A stretch of DNA of 64,000 nt from Symbiodinium natans (GCA_905221605.1 CAJNDS010002157.1:856001-920000), one strand, 5' to 3'. Numbered from the stretch's first letter, positions 53,740 through 63,927 are shown. Notes: generated from the sequence alone by a model not told the origin. A program made the numbers and translations.

Positions 53740-54365
53740 CTCAAGCTTTGCTTTGAGCAGTTCTCAGGCAGACTCGAGGAGCCAAAAGAAAAATCGACGC
53801 GTCCTCAGATAGGTGAATCAGGGTTGAGGGTTTAGGGTTTAGGGTTTAGGTTTTAGGGTTTAGGGTTTAGGGTTTAGGGTTTAGGGTTTAGGTTTTAGGG
53901 TTTAGGGTTTTGTGGATCTCGAACCCCATGGCGAAGGCAAATGCCTCGGCGCATACAGACACATGACCCCACCTCAGCTGGGTAGGTCACATCCAGAAAT
54001 CTTGGCGCACCCAATGACCAGGCGTCAGCGTGCATCATGAAGGAGGGGGGTTTAGGGTTTAGGGTTTAGGGCAGTTTAGGGCTTAGGGTTTAGGGTTATT
54101 CGAGTCAATCGACCTTTTGCCTGGGTGCAGGGATAAGGGAATCATTCGGGTATGGGGGCTTACGAAAATAGGGCGACCCCTAAACTAGAACCCCCAAGTA
54201 GTAGGATCCCCTTATAAGAAGGACCCCAATGTGGTACCCCAATTTCGGAAACCCCTGTGTCGGTAGGGTTTAGGGTTTAGAGTTGAGGGCTCAGGGTTAC
54301 CCAGAAAGACCACGGTCCTGCTCGACCATCATCGTGACGATGCCTGGCGCTTCGTGGCACGACGA
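53740..54365 (-). CDS. Three probable exons, unidentified
   Basis: 53740-53800: DASIFLLAPRVCLRTAQSKA after CTGAG. 53920-54045: open for 45 codons (MMHADAWSLGAPRFLDVTYP), with an alternative frame GHVSVCAEAFAFAMGFEIHK after an internal AG. 54305-54365: SCHEAPGIVTMMVEQDR after TAAG. The arrays 53825-53910 and 54050-54095 lie between. Confidence 0.45.
54165..54252. mobile_element. Dispersed family F fragment
   Basis: CCCCCAAGTAGTAGGATCCCCTTATAAGAAGGACCCC, also at 60375-60430 (CCCCCAAATAGTAGGATCCCCTTGG) and inverted at 25190-25270. Confidence 0.6.
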
Positions 54366-54709
54366 CTTATTGAGGGTTTAGGGTTTAGGGTTTAGGGTTT
54401 AGGGTTTAGGGTTTAGGGTTTAGGGTGCTAAACGCTAAACCCTAAACCTCCCTATGGACGATAAGCCCCTCAACCCTAGAAACCCTATGAGCTTCCAACA
54501 GTACACCCTAAACTCTAAACCCTGAACCGTAAACTGAACCTAAAAGCATCAGTTCAAGCATCAGTTCCACGTACTGAAATCCTGCACCCAGAAAACCTCA
54601 ACCTCAAAAGTCTCGGCGTCAGATTCTTAAAGGCGCCTAAACCCTAAACCCTAAACCCTGAACCCTAAACCCTAAACCCTAAACCCTAAACCCTAAACCC
54701 CAAACCCTA

Positions 54710-55410
54710 ACGCTCACACACAAGAGCTCCCGCGAATCTTCGCCGGCGGCGCCGTATGCAGCAGCATGAGGCCAAAGGTTCCTGGCTCTCAGTCTTCTGG
54801 GGTTTAGGGTTCAGGGTTCAGGGTTTAGGGTTTAGGGTTTAGGGTTGTTTGGGGTTTAGGGCTAGCTAGGGTTTAGGGTTTATGGGGCTTGTAGGGTTTT
54901 GGGTTTTGGGCGGGAGATGATGCTGTAGGGTTAGGGTTTAGGGTTCAGCGTTGTGGGAGCAACTCGTCAATGCATACTGGGCCGAGGGGAAGGGGGGTTT
55001 TGCAGGTTTTCCCCCCCTTCCCTGGCCCCAAACAAAAAAGGTCGTCCCAGCTTCTAACCATTGGGCCTTCAACTGACTCTAAGCCCTAAACCCTAAAACC
55101 CTGAACCCGTGGAACCGAAACTCCAGCAAGTCTCGAACCCTTTTCCGAGCCCCACACCCTATAAACCCTAAACCCTATAAACCCACCCTAAACCCTAAAC
55201 CCTAAACCCCAAACCCCAAACCCCAAACCCCAAACCCCAAACCCTAAACCCTAAACCCTAAACCCTAAACCCTAAACCCTAAACCCTAGACCCTAAACCC
55301 TAAACCGGAAACCCCGTTGACAGGGCAGCGTGGCGGCATGCGAGAGGCCCGGTAGCAGCCCTGGAGAGACATCCAGCAAGGCTCGTGTCCGCCCGAAAAC
55401 AGACAACAGG
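54710..55410. other. Exon-like blocks, frames unresolved
   Basis: 54712-54785 and 55305-55400 are GC-rich and open in all three minus frames (for example TFGLMLLHTAPPAKIRGSS and EPCWMSLQGCYRASRMPPRC). A CCCTAAA/CCCCAAA array (55180-55312) lies between. Confidence 0.35.
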
Positions 55411-55480
55411 AGGGTTTAGGGTTTAGGGTTTAGGGTTGAGGGTTGAGGGCTTAGGGTTGAGGGACTCCTGGTAAGGGCCG

Positions 55481-55864
55481 TTAGCCCTGGTTCCCCTGCG
55501 GAAGGCCTAAAGAAGTCGGGTAAAGGGTTGAAGTTCGTAGACATGTGGTGAGTTCCCTAAATGATGGCCCCGTTACTATTTTAAGGCGGGCCCAAATAAC
55601 TAGGGCACCCCAAAATGGACAATAATTTAAATTTTGAGAACTGAGCATGTATGTATAACTTGTGCTGCTCCTAAATGCCTGAAAATGATAATTCTTCGGA
55701 ATCCGCAAATGACTCATGGATGACTCCTGAATTGATTCTAGGGTCCTGGGGTCTGTGTGCATTAAGAGCTCTACCGTAAGTAAACACTGTTTATAGTCAC
55801 TATAAACCGGCCGCCTTGTCACGCAGCCACTTCGGCTTTGGGGGGGGACCCCGAAAACTGGCAA
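55481..55864 (-). CDS. 127-codon open frame in unique sequence, unidentified
   Basis: The longest ATG-started frame here that is not repeat-driven: LTVELLMHTDPRTLESIQES, then FQAFRSSTSYTYMLSSQNLN and ending GLPQGNQG. AT-richer than the exon blocks and containing an element-like patch (CCCAAATAACTAGGGCACCCC, 55590-55610). It could be chance or part of an element. Confidence 0.25.
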   Translation of the reverse strand: MPVFGVPPQSRSGCVTRRPVYSDYKQCLLTVELLMHTDPRTLESIQESSMSHLRIPKNYHFQAFRSSTSYTYMLSSQNLNYCPFWGALVIWARLKIVTGPSFRELTTCLRTSTLYPTSLGLPQGNQG

Positions 55865-56162
55865 CCCTAAACCCTAAACCCTCAACCCTAAACGGGGCCC
55901 GAAAGACCTTCGGTTCTGTATTTGCATACGATGAAAAAACTCAAAGAGGCCAGACCTAAACCCCTAAACCCCTCAACCCATAAACCCCTAAACCCCTAAA
56001 CCCCTAAACCCCGAAGCACCTAAACCCTAAACCTCAGCCCTAAACCCCAAACCCCAAACCCCAAACCCCAAACCCTAAACCAAACCCCAAACCCCAAGCC
56101 CCAAACCCTAAACCCTAAACCCTAAACCCCAAGCCCTAAACCCTAAACCCCAACACTCCCGG

Positions 56163-56246
56163 CCCTGCCTTTGAGGCGGATGCCAGCTGGAGGGAGTGCT
56201 CTGGGCCCAGAAAGTGCATGACCTGGAAGAGCCGAAAGGACATGGG
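56163..56246 (-). CDS. Probable exon, possible start ATG
   Basis: Minus frame MSFRLFQVMHFLGPEHSLQL (ASASKAGPGV). The Met may be internal, since a plausible exon 56505-56560 (QGPHVVAILFLRGPCVLDGH) lies upstream. Confidence 0.45.
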
Positions 56247-56504
56247 GGTTTAGGGTTTAGGGTTCAGGGTTTAGGGTTTGAGGTTTACGATTTGGGGTTT
56301 AGGGTTTGAGGTTTAGGATTTGGGGTTTAGGGTTTGGGGTTTAGGGTTTTGGGTTTTAGGGTTTCAGGTTTGGGGTTTTGGGGTTTAGGGTTTCAGGTTT
56401 AGGGTTTGGGGTTCAGGGTTTGAGGTTTAGGGTTTGGGGTTCAGGGTTTGGGGTGTTTGGGGGAGAGGGTTTGGGCTTTCGGGTCTGGGGTTCAGGGCTG
56501 AGGG

Positions 56505-57215
56505 TGCCCATCTAGCACGCAGGGACCCCTCAGAAACAAAATCGCAACTACGTGGGGTCCTTGCATTTTCCCTCTCAAGCCACCTGGGCCCTTTGGGAGG
56601 GGGTTGCGAGCCTAGGGTTCGGGTTGAGGGTTGAGGGTTTAGGGTTTAGGGTTTAGGGTTTAGGGTTTAGGGTTTAGGGTTTAGGGTTTAGGGTCTAGGG
56701 TCTAGGGTTTAGGGAAGGTTTAGGGTTTAGTCCTAGGTAGGAAAAAGGGGGGACCCTTAAAAGGGAACCCTTTTAACCCTCTTCTGGCTCTCTTAAACAG
56801 GGACCTTGTTCAGAGGGTCTATATCCCCAAAATTTCCCCTAATCCTCTGCCCGATTTAGGGTTTAGGGTTTAGGGCTTTAAGTTGAGGGTTGAAGCTTGA
56901 GAAGTTCAGGATCTCGCGCCTTATTTCCAAAAGAAAAATGTCTTGACAGCCACCTTGGAACAGATCCCTCAACTTACCCTAAACCTTGAAAGCCCAGACA
57001 CAACCCCACGCACCGAAAAATCCAAAGTGAACCCACGCTGATACCCTAAACCCTAAACCCTAAACCCTAAAAGCGGCCCAAACCGAAAACCCTAAACCCT
57101 AAACCCTAAACCGTTCCCTAAACCCTAAACCCGAAACCTATGCTCCATCGCACGTGTTCAGCTCCCGTGGGGTGTGCGTAAGACCCGCGCGAAGAGCTTC
57201 GCAAACTCGAAGCAG
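56505..57215 (-). CDS. Three probable exons of the same gene, unidentified
   Basis: 56895-56985: KLRDLFQGGCQDIFLLEIRR (EILNFSS). 57160-57212: CFEFAKLFARVLRTPHGS. 56505-56560: hydrophobic QGPHVVAILFLRG after an ATG. The arrays 56640-56715 and 57045-57110 lie between. Confidence 0.45.
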
Positions 57216-57419
57216 GAGACAAAACCTTTGAGGGTTCAGGGTTTAGGGTTTAGGGTTTAGGGTTCAGGGTTCAGGGTTTAGGGTCTTGGATTTAGGGTTG
57301 CTGCTGGTTTTACACTTGTGGTACTGGCTCTTCCTGGGCTCTACAGGCCTTAAGGAGGGGGTAGGGGATTAGGGTTTAGGTTTTCTAGGTTAGAGGGATG
57401 CTTCTCGCATGCCGAAGTC

Positions 57420-57700
57420 TTAAAAGTGTAGGTTGCGGGTGCACGTTGCCGAGACGAATGCTTGGTTGGAAGATCTCTTCGCAGCCCAACCCTCCAAAGA
57501 AAACCCAGCAACGCCAAACGAGCGAAATCTCAAGGCAGCTCTCTTAGGGTCCCTTGATATGGGCCCTTACAAGGGGACCCCTTGTATATCCCTAGATACC
57601 CCTTCTATACCCTATACAACCCAAGGGCCCATACTTCAGAACCCGATAAAGAAAGTAAGGGACCCCCAACCTATAAGCCCCAACAACCTTTGATCCTAGA
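57420..57700. other. Exon-like block plus element M6
   Basis: 57425-57540 is open on minus (VWRCWVFFGGLGCEEIFQPS) and plus (AETNAWLEDLFAAQPSKENP). 57545-57665 is a family M6 element (GGGCCCATACTTCAGAACCC ... AAGTAAGGGACC), also at 32855-32960 and 59400-59520. Confidence 0.35.
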
Positions 57701-57845
57701 AACCTCTTCGTCGCTCGACGAACACTTTGAAGCGCGCAGTTCCTCTCCCTAAGCCCTGAACCCTAAAGCAAAAAGTTCAGGTAGGAAACCCTAAGGAGTA
57801 AACCGAACAAGCGACGGACACCAAAAACAAGAAGCCAGGAAATCA

Positions 57846-59920
57846 TCAACCTGTTCCGCTGTCACTGGTACTTGCTGCATTACTGTCATCATTACAGTGT
57901 GGCTCGGGGTTGAGCTTGCGGAACCCCAAACCCCAAGCCCCAAGCCCCAAACCCCAAACCCTAAACCCTAATTCGGCTGGCTCTTCCCCTCCTCTCCAGA
58001 GCTGAGAGATGTGAGGGTCTGAGGCAAGCTGGGCCTGTTTGTAGAGACCCCAAACCCAGAGGCTCCAAAACCCCCTTAACTAAGGAATATACCTTAAATC
58101 ATACTAGGGTTCCTATCATAATTTAAGGGATATTCCTTAATTCAGGGTTTTTGGAGCCGGATATTCCTTAATTCAGGGTTTTTGGAGCCTCTGGGAATGG
58201 AGCGAGGTCTCAACATCGAGGGTCCGTGTCTGGGGATCCGTTTTAGGGCTAGGGGGAGTCCACGAAACCTGGGACCCAATTTTGTTGGAAACCCGAAAAC
58301 TCAAAAACCCTAAGCCCTAAAACCCTAAAACTCAAAACGCAAAAAACAAAATATAAAACAAAAACTGAAGCAAACCATAAAACAGGCCTAAAACTCTAAA
58401 AACCCTAAAGCCCGAAAACCTGAAACCCTAAACCTCATGGTGTGTATCAACCCCACCCCTGGTGTGGCGAAGGAAACAGCACCTCAGTCAATCTTCTGAG
58501 CTAGCATAAAACAAGCCTAAAACCCTAAAACCCTAAACCTCATGATGTGTATCAACCCCCCTGGGTGTGGCGTAGGAGTCAACCCTAAACCCTAAACCCT
58601 AAACCCTAAACCCTAAACCCTAAACCCTAAACCCTAAACCCTAAACCCTAAACCCTAAACCCTAAAACCCTAAACCCTAAACCCCCTCAGTCTCCTGAGC
58701 TCCTGGCAATCTTCGATCTCCTTGTTGAACTCGTCATAGTCCCCCTGCACTCTAAGGTTTAGGGTTTAGGGTTTAGGGTTTAGGGTTTAGGGTTTAGGGT
58801 TTAGGGCACTCTGAGGTTTGAACCATGGGCCCTTGGTATGGCCCCCTTTCCCTAGCTTTCTAGAGATCCGAAGTACGGGCCCTTGTCATAGTGTACATGA
58901 GGGTTCTGTAGAATGGTCCTCTTGGTAGCCCAGTAACCATACTATAAGAAGGGCACCCTTTTTGGGTTGGTTTCTTTATAAGGGAACCTTGAAACAAAAA
59001 AAAGGAAAAGGGCACCACACCCTAAACCCTAAACCCTAAACCCTAAACCCTTAAGGTACCAAGTCCTCAAATTAGGGGCCGATACTCCGGACCCTAGATG
59101 CACTCGTGAGTTCAACTGGCGCGCGCTCGGAGCCCTGAACCTCCTAAAGCCCCGTTTAGGGTTTAGGGTTTAGGGTTCAGGGCTTACAGGGCTTACAGGG
59201 CTTAAAGGGCTTTTGGGGGGTTTCTAGGGTTTATACCGGTTGTACGGTTTGTAGGGCCCCTAGGGTTTACAGCAGTGTTTCTAGGGTTGTTGAAGGGCTT
59301 TTCGGGGCTTTAGGGTAGCAACTCTCTATACCCGATTTGGAGCTGCGCGAGGTGAATTTCAAATCAGGGCTCCATACATCATCGAACGTCTAAGGTGCCG
59401 AGTACGGGCCCTTAATTTGGCTCCCTTGTTATAAACCCCTTAGATACACTACAAGTAGTAAGGGCCTATACTTCGGATCCGAAAAGAGCAAGGGCAAGGG
59501 ACCATACGAAGGGACCATGGTTCCGGCCTCAGAGAAGGGATGTAAAATTGCAAGCTGTGCCCAATTCGTACTTACCAGTAGAAAGCAGACCTTACAAGTT
59601 CTACAGCAGGAACACCTGAAGTCCTGAATCTGCTACCAGCAGACAGTTTGGTGGAGGGTCCAGGGTCTGAGGTAGGGTTTAGGGTTTAGGGTTTAGGGTT
59701 TAGGGTTTAGGGTTTAGGGTTTAGGGTTTAGGGTTTAGGGTTTAGGGTTTAGGGTTTAGGGTTTAGGGTTTAGGGTTTAGGGTTTAGGGTTTAGGGCCTG
59801 AAGTTTGGGGCCTTAGGGTTTAGACTTCTGAGATTCATTGCTTGGGCTTCTTGCTCCTAAAAGTGGCGACTCTACAGGCCAACTGGCCCTAAGTGACTCG
59901 ACGTTGTTCTGAGGGCTCAT
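57846..59920 (-). CDS. Small Cys-rich protein, complete six-exon model, unidentified
   Basis: Exons 59831-59920, 59576-59632, 59332-59389, 58685-58749, 57981-58034 and 57846-57902 join in one frame: 381 nt, 126 codons plus TGA. ATG at 59920. Reads MSPQNNVESLRASWPVESPL; QIQDFRCSCCRTCKVCFLL (five Cys in 11 residues); TFDDVWSPDLKFTSRSSKS; VQGDYDEFNKEIEDCQELRR; AQLASDPHISQLWRGGEE; PHCNDDSNAASTSDSGTG. Donors are CA, GTAAGT, GTATAG, GG and CC; acceptors are all AG. Junction repeats: CAGA (first) and GAGCCA (last). No family recognised. The start could lie further up if the block at 60125-60230 belongs to it. Confidence 0.6.
58055..58195. mobile_element. Inverted-repeat element M8 with a doubled end
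   Basis: CCCAGAGGCTCCAAAA at the left and TTTTTGGAGCCTCTGGG at the right. The right arm GATATTCCTTAATTCAGGG, TTTTTGGAGCC is present twice in tandem. Lies in an intron of the small Cys-rich gene. Confidence 0.8.
58470..58497 (-). pseudogene. Relic copy of an exon end inside an intron
   Basis: GCTCAGAAGATTGACTGAGG on the minus strand resembles GAGCTCAGGAGACTGAGGGG at the end of the exon 58685-58749. A TCATGGTGTGTATCAACCCC block beside it is repeated at 58532. Confidence 0.4.
58575..58685. repeat. Interstitial telomere array, CCCTAAA, ~15 copies
   Basis: Directly abuts the donor of the exon 58685-58749, so the intron begins GG then TTTAGGG copies. Confidence 0.97.
58925..59020 (+). mobile_element. 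Dispersed element M3, copy
   Basis: GGTAGCCCAGTAACCATACT, GGGCACCC, TAAGGGAACCTTGAAAC, A-run, GGGCACCACACCC, then CCCTAAA. Confidence 0.7.
59127..59143 (-). pseudogene. Relic copy of an exon start (or a 9-nt exon)
   Basis: TTTAGGAGGTTCAGGGC mirrors the true acceptor region CTTAGAGTGCAGGGGG at 58749. Using it as a 9-nt exon would also keep frame, so either reading is possible. Confidence 0.35.
59675..59798. repeat. Interstitial telomere array, TTTAGGG, ~17 copies
   Basis: Perfect array in the first intron of the small Cys-rich gene. Confidence 0.98.
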
Positions 59921-60124
59921 CCCCAAACCCTAAACCCTAAATCCTAAACCCTGAACCCCGTGGGAACTTATTCGGCCCGGGATCCAACAAAGGAACCACA
60001 AACTCCAACTGCCTAAGCCTAGGCCTCCAGGAAATCCACGAAACCCTACCAGCCCAATGGAAACCCTATACCCCTGTGCAAAAACCTAACCTCACAGGCC
60101 CTAAACCCCTAGATACCCCAATAA

Positions 60125-60230
60125 AGCGGCCCGCCTCGAACTCGGAACTTCGCCATTCTGAGCAGCTCATGGGCGACGCGAGGGGAAGCCCGTTGGCCCT
60201 GCGGCACAGAAACGACCCTAAATTCCGTAG
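60125..60230 (-). CDS. Probable exon, unidentified
   Basis: Minus frame VVSVPQGQRASPRVAHELLR (MAKFRVRGGPLYWG), 34 codons after TTTAG. Helical and basic. The plus frame 60076-60261 is also open but includes telomere-like units. Confidence 0.5.
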
Positions 60231-60257
60231 GGTTCTAAGATCTGGGTGTTTACGAAA

Positions 60258-60366
60258 CTAGACCCAGTAACCTAGTAATATCAAGGGTACCCTTTTTGGT
60301 TTTAAGGGGATGATAAGGGAACCGCAACCCAAAAAAAGTGAAAAAAGGGCCTACTCCCGGTCCTAG
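60258..60366. mobile_element. Inverted-repeat element M2, intact copy
   Basis: CTAGACCCAGTAACCTAG ... GGTACCCTTTTTGGTTTTAAGG ... GGGCCTACTCCCGGTCCTAG. Reference copy for the family; a family F fragment and an M3 copy (60452-60551) follow at once, forming an element cluster. Confidence 0.75.
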
Positions 60367-60451
60367 GAAAAAGGGAACCCCTAAAATAGACCCCCAAATA
60401 GTAGGATCCCCTTGGAATAGGACCCCTTTGAGGTACACCGAACTAAACCTT

Positions 60452-60551
60452 GCTAGCCCAGTGACCATATTTTGAAAAGGGCACCCTTTTTTTGGGCTGG
60501 CTACTTTATAAGGGAACCCAGAACCCAACACAAGTGTAAAGGGCACCACAC
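60452..60551 (+). mobile_element. Dispersed element M3, copy
   Basis: GCTAGCCCAGTGACCATATT, GGGCACCC, TAAGGGAACCCAGAACCC, AAAGGGCACCACACC. The 99-codon minus frame across this cluster is an element by-product. Confidence 0.7.
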
Positions 60552-60599
60552 CCCTTAAACCCTAAACCCTAAACCCTTGGGTTACCAAGAAACCCGCAG

Positions 60600-60905
60600 A
60601 GCCTGAGGTTGCAGCGTTCCGTAAAGGCATTGGGGGCAAGCCGCAAGCCCCGAGGCCCCTCAAGCAACCGCCCTAAGCCCACCTAAGCCCCAACCCCAAA
60701 CCCCAAACCCCAAACCCTAAACCCTAAACCCTAAAACCTAAACCCTAAACCCTAAACCCTAAACCCTAAAACCTAAACCCTAAACCCTAAACCCTAAACC
60801 CAAACCCTAAACCCTAAACCCTAAACCCCCCAAGCTGGCCTGGACTTCCTGCGGCGACCTGGCAGGTCCAGGGTGTAGACCATCTTGAAGCCGGCCCCTG
60901 GTGTG
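60600..60905 (-). CDS. Two probable exons, unidentified
   Basis: 60840-60903: TPGAGFKMVYTLDLPGRRRK (SRPAW), a strong natural frame. 60602-60660: LRLAPNAFTERCNLRLCGFL. The CCCTAAA array 60712-60828 lies between. Confidence 0.5.
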
Positions 60906-60955
60906 ATGGCTTAGGGCTTAGGGCTTCAGGGGTTTAGGGTTTAGGGTTTAAGGCT

Positions 60956-61101
60956 TACTTGGAGGTTCATGGTACTTAGTAACCAATTATAACTGCACTT
61001 ATAACCCACTTATAAGCCCCTTAAGTGCCCGAATAAATGGTTACAAGTACAAGTATAAGTACAGTTATAGTTGGTTGCTATGTACCACGAACCTCCAAGT
61101 A
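60956..61101. mobile_element. Inverted-repeat element M1, 146 bp reference copy
   Basis: TACTTGGAGGTTCATGGTAC and GTACCACGAACCTCCAAGTA, a 20 bp terminal inverted repeat with one mismatch, beginning and ending in TA. Inner arms also pair (ATAACTGCACTTATA / GTATAAGTACAGTTAT). Confidence 0.85.
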
Positions 61102-61141
61102 GGGCTTAAGGCTTAGGGTTTAGGGTTTAGGGTTCAGGGCT

Positions 61142-61325
61142 TACTTGGAGGTTCATGATACTTAGGAACCAATTTATATCTGTACTTACAACCCACTTAT
61201 ACGCCCCTGAAATGCCCTAATATGGTTATAAGTACAAGTAGAAGTACAGTTATAGTTGGCATCAGGTGAATCAATAGTGAATGAAATTGTTTACAAAAAT
61301 ATAATTTACCATGAACCTCCCAGTA
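61142..61325. mobile_element. Inverted-repeat element M1, 184 bp copy
   Basis: TACTTGGAGGTTCATGATAC ... CCATGAACCTCCCAGTA, 40 bp from the previous copy in the same orientation. The right arm carries an insertion (ATCAGGTGAATCAATAGTG). Confidence 0.8.
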
Positions 61326-61574
61326 GGGCTTAAGGCTTAGGGCTTGGGGCTTATAGGGCTTAAGTCAACACCCTGACGATGCCTTATTCGGTATTATTTA
61401 GATATATGATACAAGGTGGCCTAGACCCTTAGCCCAGAACCCGGAACCATTTCCAAGACACAGTAAACGCCAAAAGGCTGAGAATGAAAATTTGCAGCTA
61501 AGAGCCACAAAACCTTTGTAAGTTCGTAAGGCGCTGAGCTGTTTTAGGGTTTAGGGTTTAGGGTTTAGGGTTTG

Positions 61575-61978
61575 CGGTTTTGAGCCCATCGATCCGAAGG
61601 GGGACGTACTCAACAAACCCTAAACCCCATACCCTAAACCCTAAACCCTAAACCCCACACCCTAAACCCTGACAGGGTTCATCTAGTCCCCAAAGTGAAC
61701 GGTGTAAGATTTCTCGAAGCTCGGTTTTGTTGCGGGGTTCTCAGGCTCTTCAAGTGTAGGGAGTAAGGCTGAGCTTCCCAAACGATTAGGGTTTAGGGTT
61801 TAGGGTTTAGGGTTTAGGGTTTAGGGATTAGGGTTTAGGGTTTAGGGTTTAGGGTTGCGCTGCCAAAGAATTTCGGAAGCTCGACCGCAGGATGGTTTCT
61901 GGAGCTCGCGAGGCACGCAAGCAGGTCCTACTTCACGGTCGCAGGACTTCGCTGCCACCCAGGAGTCAAAGAAGGGTT
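61575..61978 (-). CDS. Probable exons, unidentified
   Basis: 61675-61775 reads GSSALLPTLEEPENPATKPS (FEKSYTVHFGD) and meets a TAG, so it may be a C-terminus. 61860-61978 reads FFDSWVAAKSCDREVGPACV (PRELQKPSCGRASEILWQRN), but plus is equally open (GWFLELARHASRSYFTVAGL). 61577-61608 reads EYVPLRIDGLK. Confidence 0.45.
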
Positions 61979-62119
61979 TAGAGTCTAGGGTTTAGGGTTG
62001 CATGGTGTTTCATTTCACAAAAGTTGGGGCCTGATAAGTTGGGGCCTGATTTATCCAGGCAGCAGGAGGCACGGTTTAGGATTTACCCTAAACCCTAAAC
62101 CCGAAACCCTAATTTTGTG

Positions 62120-62605
62120 TTGACATCTCCTGCCGTGCCCAGGCCGCAGCAACGAGACATGGTGCCAATCGGCCTCTTGGTTCGTGGCGCATGATGCTGT
62201 CGGTCCCTTTGCAGTAAGACCCTTAGGCTGTACTCCCCTTAGAACCTTAACCAAAAAATATATTTAATATCCTCTTGGGTATAGGGTTTAGGGTTTAGGG
62301 TTTAGGGCTTGGGTTTCATATAAACAAAAATGAAAAAATAATTCCCAAGGGGGATATAGTAAGATAACCCCGTCAAATCTATGATCCCTCGGCAGTGAAA
62401 CTCCATGTTCCACGAAGGCTCAGATTCCAAGTCTCTCGGGAGACCATGACTGCGCTAAAAGGTGCCCTCCAGGTTTGGGGTTTAGGGTTTAGGGTTTAGG
62501 GTTGCATCGGAGCCGAAAGGGTTGCATGCCTCAGAGAGTGGCTAGCAAGAGGCTGAACCAAAAAACCTCCTGACGGGGTGGCGTCAGATTCGTATATGGG
62601 GTGTT
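62120..62605 (-). CDS. Three probable exons, unidentified
   Basis: 62120-62215: DSIMRHEPRGRLAPCLVAAA (WARQEMSTQN, then TAG). 62385-62450: MVSRETWNLSLRGTWSFTAE. 62520-62605: TPYTNLTPPRQEVFWFSLLL (ATL). Separated by telomere arrays 62284-62310 and 62477-62505. Not joined. Confidence 0.45.
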
Positions 62606-62619
62606 GGCAGAATACACCC

Positions 62620-62745
62620 TAAACCCTAAACCCTAAACCCTAAACCCTAAACCCTAAACCCTAAACCCTAAACCCTAAACCCTAAACCCTAAACCCTAAA
62701 CCCTAAACCCTAAACCCTAAACCCTAAACCCCATCCTAAACCCTC
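62620..62745. repeat. Interstitial telomere array, CCCTAAA, ~17 copies
   Basis: Perfect array. Confidence 0.98.
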
Positions 62746-62749
62746 AGTT

Positions 62750-63300
62750 GACCCAAGCTTTATGTAATGCAAGGCTCAAGGCTCAGAGTTTGTATGTTGG
62801 TTCTTGGGGCTTAGGGTTTAGGACTGCAGAGACTGGGGGGCTGGCCATCAGGCATTTCTTTTGAGGTGGGAGTTAGAAGTTTCAGAGAAGAGGCCGTATG
62901 GTTTCTGGGTTCCGACGGGTCTATAGAGGTAAGTCTTAAGGCTTAGTCGAGTTAGGGTTTAGGGTAAAGGACTGATAGGGCATGTCCCACTGTTACCTGC
63001 AAGTAGGTTCCTGAATTCGGGGCCCTGTTGGGGCACAGGTACCTGTTTTTGGATATTTGAATACGCGTGAATAATAACGTAAAAGCATGCACCAACAAAC
63101 CAACACGTGAACACCAGGACGAAGAGAGAAAAGCCCGCCTAAACGCCCATAAACAGGAACGTGAACAAACTTTAAACTTTGAGACAGATTCTGGAAGAGG
63201 AAATCATTTGTAACCACTGAAAAAAAACTAGGAGGAAAAGCCCCCAATTTCTTGTTGTTTCGTGCGGTATTACATTAGGGCTTCTGGTACGTTCATGGTA
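62750..63300. other. Unique stretch, doubtful open frame
   Basis: An 84-codon minus frame (63247 to 62993, VPVYGRLGGLFSLRPGVHVL) lies in AT-richer sequence. No splice context and no homology that I recognise. The rest shows nothing. Confidence 0.25.
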
Positions 63301-63319
63301 AGCCCCCATAAATAGACAT

Positions 63320-63702
63320 ACCCTAAGCCCTAAACCCTACTCCCCATTCCCTAAACCCTCGACCCCTAACCCCCTAAACCCTAAACCCCTAAACCCTAAA
63401 CCCCTAAACCCCAAACCCTAACCCCTAAACCCCTAAACCCCTAAACCCTAAACCCCAAACCCTAACCCCTAAACCCCTAAACCCCTAAACCCTAAACCCT
63501 AAACCCCTAAACCCCTAAACCCTAAACCCCAAACCCCTAACCCCTAAACCCCTAAACCCCTAAACCCTAAACCCCATTCCCTAAACCCTAGACCCCTAAC
63601 CCCCTAAACCCTAAACCCCTAAACCCTAAACCCTAAACCCCAACCCCTAAACCCCTAACCCCTAAACCCTAAACCCTAAACCCCTAAACCCCTCAACCCC
63701 AA
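63320..63702. repeat. Large CCCCTAAA/CCCTAAA array with a higher-order period
   Basis: About 50 units mixing the 7-mer and an 8-mer. The string CCCCATTCCCTAAACCC, T(A/C)GACCCCTAACCCC occurs at 63343 and 63572, so longer segments were duplicated. Confidence 0.95.
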
Positions 63703-63713
63703 AAAAGCACTGG

Positions 63714-63790
63714 GAAGCCCTTGGTGCCCCGGCCGACGCAATGCTGGCCAAAGAGCCCCTTGGCCCGAAGCATGGCGAAGTTTCGCACCT
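63714..63790 (-). CDS. Probable exon, unidentified
   Basis: After CCTAG the minus strand reads VRNFAMLRAKGLFGQHCVGR (GTKGFPV). Its first 37 nt with the acceptor are duplicated at 63924-63965 on the far side of a telomere array. Confidence 0.55.
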
Positions 63791-63799
63791 AGGCCGACT

Positions 63800-63927
63800 A
63801 GGGTTTAGGGTTTAGGGTCTAGTAGGTAGTAGTAGGGTTTAGGGTTTAGGGTTTAGGGTTTAGGGTTTAGGGTTTAGGGTTTAGGGTTTAGGGTTTAGGG
63901 TTTAGGGTTTAGGGTTTAGGGTTTAGG
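63800..63927. repeat. Interstitial telomere array, TTTAGGG, ~15 copies
   Basis: Sits exactly between the two copies of the 37 bp exon-start duplication. Confidence 0.98.

Noticed and set aside
60250-60549. 99-codon minus frame
   Set aside because: Runs through an M2, a family F and an M3 element in succession.
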